In this document: positions 21,993 to 28,646 of the stretch, piece after piece
How the letters are laid out: every line of letters begins with the position of its first letter
Position numbering within the stretch: position 1 is the stretch's first letter
From: JBMNQI01 sp050944055
GTDB taxonomy: Bacteria; Bacillota; Clostridia; Oscillospirales; Oscillospiraceae
Direction of reading: 5' to 3'
Length of the DNA stretch: 28,646 nt
Assembly: GCA_050944055.1 (NCBI GenBank)
Contig: JBMNQI010000028.1
Span: 1 to 28,646 of the forward strand
Position numbers and translations under genes: made by a program
Notes under the pieces: generated by a model
The model's database searches: none
Told to the model about the DNA's origin: nothing
What the model saw: the letters and a program-made list of their open reading frames with translations, nothing else

Positions 21993-23186
21993 TTAAGTAG
22001 ACATGAAGGAGAAATGCATATAGTCGCGCACCGAACGCCACCAGCCGTCGCCGCCCCAGCCGAAGCCGTATTTATGGAAAACCGCTACGACGCTGCCGTC
22101 TGAGGGAATCGAATACGGGTCCGTCCCGGGCTGCCAGTAGTTTCCGACGGAGCTTCCGGTGCTGAGGTTTATGTAGTAGTTTTCCTCCCAGTTAATATCG
22201 ATAGCGCATCCCCAGTTATGCTCGCTCGCGCTGCCCTCTCTCCACGAAAACCCGGTAATATTATGTATGGGGAACTTCTCCGGGCTCTCGTATATCTCTT
22301 TGAATATCTGTTTTACCGTCGGGGCGAGCCTATAATGTATGAGGAATGTCCTTGTCGCGGGAACTTTTTCGCCGCTTGAATTAAAATCCCAGACATTGAC
22401 CGTGAGCTGCACCATATCGGCTATCGCCTCGTCATAGGTTTTATACTTGGGCGCGCCGGCGGAGCCCATGAGCCAGGCCCATTTTGCGGAACTGTCCGCA
22501 CCGGGGCCCCACGCGGCGAGAGCCGTCCCCGGCGTTATAACGTCGCCTTGTGAACCTGAAAACGCGCTGATTTGAGTAAGCCGGTAGGCCATGACAAGCG
22601 CCTGCGCCCTCGTCGTCAGGCCTCTCGGTTCAATTACGACTGTTCCCGCCACATTATTGCCGTTGACAATACCGAGCGATACGGCGCTGGCTGCCGAGCT
22701 TCTGGCCCAGGTCTGCACGTTCTGCCAGTCGGGGAACGGGCTGAGCACGTTTACGACTCCGCTTTCGGTCAGCTCAGGCTGCGCTCCGAAGCAGCAAAGC
22801 AGGTTGCGGAGCATCATAAAAATCTCTTCCCGCGTAATATTGTTATCCGGTTTAAACGTTCCGTCCGGGTAGCCCTGGACTATGCCGAGCGAGACGGCGG
22901 CGTTAATGCAATTATCGTCTACGTCCGAAAATATTGAATTGTATGTGCCGTCCATGCTTTGCCCGGAGAGCTTCTCGTACCCGAGCACGGCTATGTAGCA
23001 GAATTCACGCCTTGTAACGGGCGAGGACATATCCGCGTCGCCGAGCTGGGGAGGTATAAGGCCGCTCTGCTCGGACAGATAGAACTCTCCGCTCTGCTCC
23101 GCCCAGCAGGGCACGTTATAATAAGCCGAAGCCGGGATTATGCATATAACAAGAGCCAGTAAAACGGAAATCAGCCGTTTCGACAT
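21993..23186 (-). CDS. SLH-domain protein with C-terminal M15 peptidase (D-Ala-D-Ala carboxypeptidase-like)
   Basis: A 397-residue exported protein. A signal peptide (about 1-21, ending PASA) is followed by three SLH repeats (about 45-215), the clearest being IFSDVDDN...SLGIVQGYPDGTFKPDNNITREE. The C-terminal region is an M15-type zinc peptidase: SEHNWGCAIDIN supplies H323 and D330, and RDYMHFSF supplies H391. SLH domains hold proteins on pyruvylated wall polysaccharide, and a CsaB fusion that could make that ligand is at 5099-7315. Likely substrate is peptidoglycan stem peptide. The ATG at 23186 is set by GGGGTG just upstream; the longer frame to 23225 lacks a ribosome site. Confidence 0.9.
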   Translation of the reverse strand: MSKRLISVLLALVICIIPASAYYNVPCWAEQSGEFYLSEQSGLIPPQLGDADMSSPVTRREFCYIAVLGYEKLSGQSMDGTYNSIFSDVDDNCINAAVSLGIVQGYPDGTFKPDNNITREEIFMMLRNLLCCFGAQPELTESGVVNVLSPFPDWQNVQTWARSSAASAVSLGIVNGNNVAGTVVIEPRGLTTRAQALVMAYRLTQISAFSGSQGDVITPGTALAAWGPGADSSAKWAWLMGSAGAPKYKTYDEAIADMVQLTVNVWDFNSSGEKVPATRTFLIHYRLAPTVKQIFKEIYESPEKFPIHNITGFSWREGSASEHNWGCAIDINWEENYYINLSTGSSVGNYWQPGTDPYSIPSDGSVVAVFHKYGFGWGGDGWWRSVRDYMHFSFMST

Positions 23187-23294
23187 ATTTACACCCCGAT
23201 GCATAACAAAGATTAACAAAAGCATAACACATCATTACATCTTATGAAAAGGTGAAATATATGGTAATTGGTTTTCCGGATGGAGCCGATGAGG

Positions 23295-24419
23295 CTAACG
23301 CGCGAGCTTTGAAGAGGCGTCTATGAGAGCCTGGGTCAGAGCGTCGGCGTCCTCAATCGTATTCATGCGTGATATACTTATGCGTATGGCACCGTCAACG
23401 ACCTCGTTCGGGAGCCCCATCGCCGTCAGAACATGGCTGCGCCGACCTTTTTTACAGGCGGAACCCTTCGAGATATAGATTTCGCGCGACTCAAGAAAGC
23501 TCATGAGAACTTCGCTCTTAAGTCCGGGGATGGAAAGCGAAAGTATATGGTCGGCGCCGCCGGAAACGAATACGGCCTGAGGCAGTCTCTGCCTGAGAGT
23601 ATCGACTATGCGGGCGCGCAGGGCGGCGATATGCGATGAATGCTCCTGAAAGCCCAGGCGCCCGGCTTCGCTGGCGGCCCCGAAAGCGCAGATTGCGGGT
23701 ATGGCTTCAGTCCCGGAGCGGAGGCCCTGCTCATGTCCGCCCCCGAAAATAAGAGGCGGTATTTTTACGCCCTGCCTTATCCACAATGCGCCCGCACCCT
23801 TCGGCGCGTGTATTTTATGGCCGCTTATCGAGATAAGGTCGGCGCCAAGCGATGCGGGAGTGAAGGCGAGTTTTAAAAAACCCTGCACGGCGTCTGTATG
23901 AAAAAGCGCGTTAGGGCTCACTCGGTGCACCAGGCGCGCCGCCTCGCTAACAGGCTGGATTGCGCCTGTCTCGTTGTTTACAAGCATAATCGACACGAGC
24001 GCCGTATCGGGGCGGAGCGCGGACTTAAGATCGACCAGAGATATCCGTCCAGTCGTATCCACGGGGAGAAAGCTGACCTCAAAACCCAGCGATTCAAGAT
24101 GTTTTACGCTGTTGAGGACGGCTTCGTGCTCAATGGCTGTCGTTATAACGTGCCTGCACTTGCCTCTGCCGGGAAAAGAGCCGGATATGACCGCCCAATT
24201 GTCCGCCTCTGTTCCGCCCGAGGTGAAATAGACCTCTTTTGGCTTTGCGCCCAGAGCGGATGCGACCTGGTCGCGGGCTTTATTCAGCCGCTTTTCGGCC
24301 TGAATGCCCATGTAATGCGAGGAGGACGGGTTTCCGTAATCCTCCTCCATCGCGGAAAGCGCGGCTTCGACAGCCTCGCGGCAGGGCTTCGTTGTGGCGG
24401 CGTTGTCAAAATAGTGCAT
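23295..24419 (-). CDS. Cysteine desulfurase, IscS/NifS-like group
   Basis: A 374-residue PLP enzyme that takes sulfur from cysteine as an enzyme-bound persulfide. It has YFDNAATTKP at the start, the IEHEAV histidine (H98) over the PLP ring, the Schiff-base lysine K202 in SISGHKIHAPKG, RSGTEAIP, and the mobile-loop cysteine C322 in KGSACKKGRRSHVL. This is the long-loop group I pattern, not SufS. It is close to the desulfurases that pair with ThiI or MnmA in Firmicutes, but neither is adjacent. ACGGGG lies before the ATG. It is divergent from mtaB, which needs Fe-S clusters and sulfur, so a functional link is plausible. Confidence 0.93.
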   Translation of the reverse strand: MHYFDNAATTKPCREAVEAALSAMEEDYGNPSSSHYMGIQAEKRLNKARDQVASALGAKPKEVYFTSGGTEADNWAVISGSFPGRGKCRHVITTAIEHEAVLNSVKHLESLGFEVSFLPVDTTGRISLVDLKSALRPDTALVSIMLVNNETGAIQPVSEAARLVHRVSPNALFHTDAVQGFLKLAFTPASLGADLISISGHKIHAPKGAGALWIRQGVKIPPLIFGGGHEQGLRSGTEAIPAICAFGAASEAGRLGFQEHSSHIAALRARIVDTLRQRLPQAVFVSGGADHILSLSIPGLKSEVLMSFLESREIYISKGSACKKGRRSHVLTAMGLPNEVVDGAIRISISRMNTIEDADALTQALIDASSKLAR

Positions 24420-24493
24420 ATTATTACCCCGTTGTATTAATAGTTGATGCTTATTATAAAATACACTATAAAACCGATTCTATCAACGGCATC

Positions 24494-24522
24494 TTGAACA
24501 GACTGTGATTATAGGATATAAT
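24494..24522 (+). promoter_or_regulatory. Promoter of mtaB, placed for a leaderless transcript
   Basis: TTGAAC (24494-24499), 17 bases, TATAAT (24517-24522). Only 8 bases separate the -10 box from the ATG at 24531, so transcription should begin at or within about 3 bases of the start codon. Confidence 0.75.
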
Positions 24523-24530
24523 TCCACATT

Positions 24531-25817
24531 ATGAAGTTTAAAATTTATACGCTTGGCTGCAAGGTCAACCAGTTTGAGTCGCAGGCCATGGAAAAAATGC
24601 TGCGGGAGCGCGGCTTTGAAGAGGGAGAGCCTGCAGACGCATACATTATTAATACCTGCACGGTTACGGCTGAGAGCGACAGGAAGTCCCGCCAGATAAT
24701 ACGCCGGGCGCGGAAAATCGCTCCCGGCGCCGTCGTCGCCGTCTGCGGCTGCTATTCGCAGACTCACGGCCCGGAGCTTACGGATGCTGATGTCGTCTTC
24801 GGGACAGGGGACAAGCAGGCTTTCGTTGAATCTGTCTGCAAAGCCGTCAGAGAGAAAAAAAGGCTGTGCTCCGTGAGTGAAGTCCTCACGAAGGGTCTGC
24901 CGTTTGAAAAGCTGACGGCGGGCAGCCTGTCCGGGCGGACGAGGTCTATGCTCAAGGTTCAGGACGGCTGCCAGAATTTCTGCGCCTACTGCATAATCCC
25001 GTACGCGCGCGGGCCTATACGGAGCCTGCCGCTTCGGGACGCAGTCGACGAGGCTAAGCGCCTTGCCGGAGAAGGCTGCCTGGAGCTGATTGTGACGGGT
25101 ATTGAAATCAGCTCCTACGGGCTTGATACTCCCGGGGGACCGGGGCTTATCGAGCTGACCGAATCACTGTGCGCTGTGTCGGAGGACATGCGCATAAGGC
25201 TCGGCTCCCTCGAGCCGCGCACTGTAACGGAAGAGTTCTGCCGCAGGCTGTCGCGCTTAAAAAACCTGTGCGACCAGTTTCACCTGTCGCTTCAGAGCGG
25301 GAGCGATTCAGTCCTGCGCCGAATGGGGCGCAAATACGACACCGCACGGTATTACGAGTCGGTCACTCTGCTGCGCGAATATTTTCCCGGCTGCGCCGTA
25401 ACGACGGACGTTATAACCGGCTTCCCCGGAGAGACGGAAGAGGAATTTGACGAGACGCTGGAGTTTATAAAAAAATGCGCTTTCGCGCGCATGCACGTTT
25501 TTCCTTATTCGAAAAGAGAGGGGACAAGGGCCGCGACGATGCCCGGTCAGGTGGAGCGTTCTGTCAGGGAAGAGCGCGCTCATCGCGTACGCATGGAAGC
25601 AAAGAAGATGAGCGAATACTACATGCGAAGCTGCATAAATAAAACTCTTAGCGTGCTGTTCGAAACCGACTGTACCGGCCACGCGCCGAATTATACCGAG
25701 GTGCGAGCATACGCCGGGATGGGGCTTCAGCCTTCCCAGCCACTGCGCGGGCAAATACGCGGCGTGTTCATTACGGGAGTTGAAAACGGCATGCTTATTG
25801 GTGAATTGGCCGAATAG
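24531..25817 (+). CDS. mtaB: tRNA t6A37 methylthiotransferase MtaB
   Basis: A 428-residue radical-SAM methylthiotransferase that converts t6A37 to ms2t6A37 in tRNAs reading ANN codons. The UPF0004 domain supplies C10 (YTLGCKVNQFES), C43 (NTCTVTAESDRKSRQ) and C74 (VCGCYSQ). The radical-SAM motif CxxxCxxC is C147, C151, C154 (DGCQNFCAYC). A C-terminal TRAM-like region follows. The TLGCKVNQ and TAESDRKSRQ wording separates MtaB from MiaB and RimO. The N-terminus fixes the ATG at 24531, but no Shine-Dalgarno sequence stands before it, in contrast to every neighbour. It ends before a bidirectional terminator. Confidence 0.95.
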   Translation: MKFKIYTLGCKVNQFESQAMEKMLRERGFEEGEPADAYIINTCTVTAESDRKSRQIIRRARKIAPGAVVAVCGCYSQTHGPELTDADVVFGTGDKQAFVESVCKAVREKKRLCSVSEVLTKGLPFEKLTAGSLSGRTRSMLKVQDGCQNFCAYCIIPYARGPIRSLPLRDAVDEAKRLAGEGCLELIVTGIEISSYGLDTPGGPGLIELTESLCAVSEDMRIRLGSLEPRTVTEEFCRRLSRLKNLCDQFHLSLQSGSDSVLRRMGRKYDTARYYESVTLLREYFPGCAVTTDVITGFPGETEEEFDETLEFIKKCAFARMHVFPYSKREGTRAATMPGQVERSVREERAHRVRMEAKKMSEYYMRSCINKTLSVLFETDCTGHAPNYTEVRAYAGMGLQPSQPLRGQIRGVFITGVENGMLIGELAE

Positions 25818-25894
25818 GAAATGCTGTGTTTGCGCTGCAGGCCATGCGGCTGGCCGGCGGTTAATAAGTACGGCAGTTTGGTTATAATAGCGGC

Positions 25895-25921
25895 AAAAGC
25901 CTTCCCGGCGGGAAGGCTTTT
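25895..25921. terminator. Bidirectional terminator between mtaB and the acyl-adenylating enzyme
   Basis: AAAAGCCTTCCC and GGGAAGGCTTTT form a perfect 12-pair stem around GGC. It lies 78 bases after mtaB and 25 bases past the stop of the convergent gene, with T-runs on both strands. Confidence 0.85.
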
Positions 25922-25945
25922 ACATAAGAAGCGCTTTTTGCTGTA

Positions 25946-27943
25946 TTACAGTTTTAACTCAGCCTGGGCAGACGTTGCCTCCGATATATACTGCGCGAAA
26001 TCGAGCACGCAGGTAAGCTTTCCATAGAGCTCCTCCGGTACAGATATGCCGAACTCGGCCTCAATATCAAGTATCAGCTCGGCGTAAACGAGGCTGTCGC
26101 CCCCAAGGTCGTACATGATATGAGCAGTATCGGAGACGCTTTCCGGGGGCAGGCTGAGGGTCCCCTCGACTATTGCGCGGACCCTGTCGGGCAGGTCGCC
26201 AAGATTTTTGGCGCTGCCTTTAAAAACGCGCTGTATCTCAAGCTTCGTATATCGGTCCGGACTGCTCAGCAGCTTTTCACGCAATATATTTCTCTGAACC
26301 TTCATAGAGGAGGACATGGGAAGAGGGTCTTTTGAGAGGTATATTTCCTCGACCCGCATACGCATGGGAAGCGAAGCGTTGCAATCACGAATGCTGTTGC
26401 GCAGCGATTGAAGCTCGTCGGGAAGAAGCAGGGAGGAGGGCTCCAAAACCAGGGTTATATGCTCCCTGCCTGTCGAGGACCTGTAGACGCCAAACACGCA
26501 GTAATTAGCGACGCCGGGAAGGCCGAGAAGCCTGGTTTCAATCTCGTCCGGATAGACATTTTCGCCGTCAGCGTTGACGATGACGTCCTTGACGCGGCCC
26601 CGGATATACCAGTAGCCGTCGCTGTCTTTTTCGGCAATGTCGCCGGTTAAAAACCAGCCCGAAACATTGTCCCTGGGGACGAAGTAGCCAGAGCTCATCG
26701 TGCCAATATGCATGGCGGCATATTTTATGGCCAGTTCCCCGGGACCGCCGCCTTCGGGGGCAAGCACACGGTATTCGACCCCGTAAAACGGTTTTCCGAT
26801 ACTTGCGCGTATGCGGGCCTTTGCGTTATTGCGAAGCTCGACGGAAGTAATGCAGACTTCGGTCATTCCAAAACCGTTGTATAGTGGGTAGCCTATGCCG
26901 TTAATTATCCTCATTGTCTCGGTCGAAATAGCGCCGCCGCCGGTTATGCAGAAACGTATCTTGTCTCCGAGCAGCTGCTTTCTTACTTTTCTGCCGACAA
27001 TATTCTTTACAACTAAGCCGGCCTCGGCGCCTGAAATCTCCCCGAGGTTATAGCTTATCAGCTTTTTAAACACCTCGACGCGCTTAGGACCTTCCAGCGC
27101 GACGCGGCGCCGCAGCGCCTGAGCGATACCGTTCCAGACAAGAGGAACCGCGTAAACATGGGTTACGCCGAGCCTGCGGCAGGTTCTTTGTATAGCGGCG
27201 CTCGTCATGTCCTCGGGGAATACGAGGGTTTTCCCAAAAAAGGAGTACCATAGAAAAACCACAGCGAAACCGAAAATATGGTGGAAGGGAAGAAGAGCCA
27301 GGATCTTAAGATCGCCCAGCGCCTGGGGGTACATAATATCGCGCGTCATGTCGGGCATGCTGCGCGCGCTTTCTATATGGCGGCACATCTGTTCCCCCGT
27401 ATACACGACAATCTTCGGAAGGCCGGTCGTGCCGGAGGTGCAAAACATCAGCCTGTCAGCCCAATTCGGGCGAAAGCCGGCGGTTTTTGATCTATTAAGA
27501 ACAGCGGAAGCCTGTATTATCGGTACGCCGAAATCGCCGTCGCCCTCGGTAACGATTGCCTCAGCGCCAGCCTCTTTGAGAATGCGGGCCGCAGAGGAAA
27601 CCTCGCCTTTTGCGTCAAGCATCAGCGGGCAGCGGTTGCACATCAGAAGCCCCCAGAAAATCAGGCCCCACTCGTAACAGTTTTTATAGCGCAAGCCCAC
27701 TATCGAGCCCTCGCTTGTCGAGAGAAGCAGGGCGCTGAGCGAGGCCGCGGCCGAGACTGAGTCCTCGCGGAACTGCCGGTAGCTCTTTTTAATATGCCTG
27801 CCGTTTTTATAGTACTCGGCATAAGTGAGCTTTGAGAACCTCAGGTTAACGTCAAAAATATCGGACATATGATGCCCTGTTGCCATAAGCTCATCAATGT
27901 GTGAGAAGGCCGAGCGCACAAGCGCGTTAATGTCTTTTGCCAT
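25946..27943 (-). CDS. AMP-binding acyl-adenylating enzyme with C-terminal carrier domain
   Basis: A 665-residue protein. Residues about 30-560 are an ANL-superfamily adenylating domain: P-loop FCTSGTTGLPK (about 167-177), NGFGMTE, the SGWFLTGDIAEKDSDGYWYIRGR hinge region, cut here as LTGDIAEKDSDGYW, and a C-terminal lysine in SSSMKVQR (about K548). Residues about 585-650 are an acyl/peptidyl carrier domain with the phosphopantetheine serine in LGGDSLVY (about S617). It should activate a carboxylic acid as an adenylate and load it on its own carrier. The substrate is not predictable by eye. No condensation, ketosynthase, reductase or transporter gene is next to it. The start at 27943 is the in-frame ATG with the better-placed AAAGGA; 27955 is the alternative. 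Confidence 0.85.
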   Translation of the reverse strand: MAKDINALVRSAFSHIDELMATGHHMSDIFDVNLRFSKLTYAEYYKNGRHIKKSYRQFREDSVSAAASLSALLLSTSEGSIVGLRYKNCYEWGLIFWGLLMCNRCPLMLDAKGEVSSAARILKEAGAEAIVTEGDGDFGVPIIQASAVLNRSKTAGFRPNWADRLMFCTSGTTGLPKIVVYTGEQMCRHIESARSMPDMTRDIMYPQALGDLKILALLPFHHIFGFAVVFLWYSFFGKTLVFPEDMTSAAIQRTCRRLGVTHVYAVPLVWNGIAQALRRRVALEGPKRVEVFKKLISYNLGEISGAEAGLVVKNIVGRKVRKQLLGDKIRFCITGGGAISTETMRIINGIGYPLYNGFGMTEVCITSVELRNNAKARIRASIGKPFYGVEYRVLAPEGGGPGELAIKYAAMHIGTMSSGYFVPRDNVSGWFLTGDIAEKDSDGYWYIRGRVKDVIVNADGENVYPDEIETRLLGLPGVANYCVFGVYRSSTGREHITLVLEPSSLLLPDELQSLRNSIRDCNASLPMRMRVEEIYLSKDPLPMSSSMKVQRNILREKLLSSPDRYTKLEIQRVFKGSAKNLGDLPDRVRAIVEGTLSLPPESVSDTAHIMYDLGGDSLVYAELILDIEAEFGISVPEELYGKLTCVLDFAQYISEATSAQAELKL

Positions 27944-27973
27944 AATTATGACCATTCCTTTCGCTAGACTGCG

Positions 27974-27990
27974 TCACAGATTGACTGTGA
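27974..27990. repeat. Inverted repeat in the leader of the acyl-adenylating gene
   Basis: TCACAG-ATTGA-CTGTGA, a perfect 6-base inverted repeat with a 5-base centre, about 26-42 bases downstream of the predicted transcription start. Size and place suit a repressor operator, or a small RNA hairpin. Confidence 0.4.
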
Positions 27991-28022
27991 TATGTGAGGG
28001 CATACTGCGATATATATCTTTG

Positions 28023-28051
28023 AATATAGTTGTTTTAGTGTATTAGGTCAA
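28023..28051 (-). promoter_or_regulatory. Promoter of the acyl-adenylating gene
   Basis: TTGACC (28051-28046), 17 bases, TATATT (28028-28023). Predicted start near 28016, leader about 73 bases. Confidence 0.75.
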
Positions 28052-28409
28052 GTTATAAGCTGCAAATCTGGCAGACACCGGAGCCGCTTCGTAATGATGT
28101 CATATTATTGCATAGCGAATTCATATTGTTAAGCTGCTCAAACGCAACGCGCGCTTTGAAAGCGTCAGGAGTATTAAGTATTTAAGGGAAAGCCAGCATC
28201 CAGTCCCAGTATATTCATCATGGACTGACATTGATATATTCGCCTTTGCACAAGCTTATTGAATATGAGGAGAAGCCTGCTTATTTGGCAGGGCAGCGAG
28301 GCTAAAATTTATTTTTACTGATTTTACCACAGTTCCCCGTCCGAAGAAATATCATTTATTAAAATCATCGGTATTCACAAGCCAGATGCAACTAATTATC
28401 ATACGGGTC

Positions 28410-28439
28410 TTGACAAAGAAACAGGGAACGTGTTAATAT
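28410..28439 (+). promoter_or_regulatory. Promoter of the tRNA-Leu/tRNA-fMet cluster
   Basis: TTGACA (28410-28415), 18 bases, TAATAT (28434-28439), 22 bases before the tRNA-Leu 5' end. A consensus -35 is in keeping with strong stable-RNA expression. Confidence 0.7.
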
Positions 28440-28461
28440 AATCAAGCGGCACCGAGATTGA

Positions 28462-28549
28462 GCCGGAGTGGCGGAACTGGCAGACGCCTGGGACTTAAAA
28501 TCCCATGGGATTATATCCCGTACCGGTTCGAGCCCGGTCTCCGGCACCA
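28462..28549 (+). tRNA. tRNA-Leu, anticodon UAA
   Basis: An 88-base class II tRNA with CCA encoded. The acceptor stem GCCGGAG/CTCCGGC is perfect. The anticodon stem TGGGA/TCCCA encloses CTTAAAA, giving anticodon TAA at 28496-28498. A long variable arm (GGGA TTATA TCCC) and a GGTTCGAGC T-loop are present. It reads UUA/UUG codons. Confidence 0.97.
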
Positions 28550-28570
28550 TTTACGCCGGCGCCCAAATAC

Positions 28571-28646
<76 letters not shown>

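Larger units (their letters stand above)
27956..28461. other. Gene-poor, AT-rich interval before the tRNA genes
   Basis: About 500 bases without a supported gene. It holds the promoter and inverted repeat of the acyl-adenylating gene at its left end and the tRNA promoter at its right end. In between, a 39-codon open stretch on the plus strand (about 28189-28305) lacks an ATG and a ribosome site. It reads like possible coding remnant (HKLIEYEEKPAYLAGQRG before a stop) but was not recognised. Confidence 0.5.

Overview
The window looks like a chromosomal segment of a Gram-positive anaerobe of the Firmicutes (Bacillota), class Clostridia, probably an Oscillospirales/Ruminococcaceae-like lineage. 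Evidence for this is the AGGAGG-type ribosome binding sites, TTGACA/TATAAT-type promoters, a perfect CIRCE operator, the rpmG-secE-nusG-rplKAJL order, SLH-domain surface proteins with a CsaB-type pyruvyl transferase, and a purine operon that uses separate AICAR transformylase and PurO-type IMP cyclohydrolase genes. The lineage is inferred from gene content, not from a phylogenetic marker search. No phage, insertion sequence or CRISPR array is visible.

Layout. (1) 1-4980, minus strand: purine biosynthesis operon purE-purC-purM-purN-purO-like-purH(AICARFT)-purD, with purD cut by the window edge and a good promoter at 4952-4980. (2) 5067-8528: a large fusion of a GT4 glycosyltransferase with a CsaB-type pyruvyl transferase (minus), divergent from a DUF4330 protein overlapping a PAP2 phosphatase (plus). 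(3) 8598-9755: an orphan sugar-type substrate-binding lipoprotein. (4) 9880-13395, minus: rpmG-secE-nusG-rplK-rplA, then a separate promoter and L10-leader attenuator before rplJ-rplL. A terminator, not rpoB, follows rplL. (5) 13404-13881, plus: ruvX. (6) 14015-18582, minus: a compact cyanophycin operon, isoaspartyl dipeptidase - cyanophycinase - cyanophycin synthetase, with 8-base overlaps. (7) 18665-20671, minus: htpG under a CIRCE operator. (8) 20794-23186: two convergent exported proteins, one with a copper-amine-oxidase-type stalk plus DUF3298-like domain, one with SLH domains plus an M15 peptidase. (9) 23295-25817: cysteine desulfurase divergent from mtaB, whose promoter implies a leaderless mRNA. 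(10) 25895-28051: a free-standing acyl-adenylating enzyme with its own carrier domain. (11) 27956-28461: a 500-base gene-poor stretch, then tRNA-Leu(UAA) and the initiator tRNA-fMet ending exactly at the window end.

The genes group into functional themes. The cyanophycin operon should make, depolymerise and finish degrading a multi-L-arginyl-poly-aspartate nitrogen reserve. The CsaB fusion would pyruvylate a wall polysaccharide that SLH proteins, such as the SLH-M15 peptidase here, bind. The cysteine desulfurase could feed sulfur to the Fe-S/methylthio chemistry of MtaB. The most interesting item is the cyanophycin operon in a non-cyanobacterial, apparently anaerobic host. It retains the N-domain HxxEH motif for primer production, and its dipeptidase has Glu where the E. 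coli enzyme uses a carboxylated Lys.
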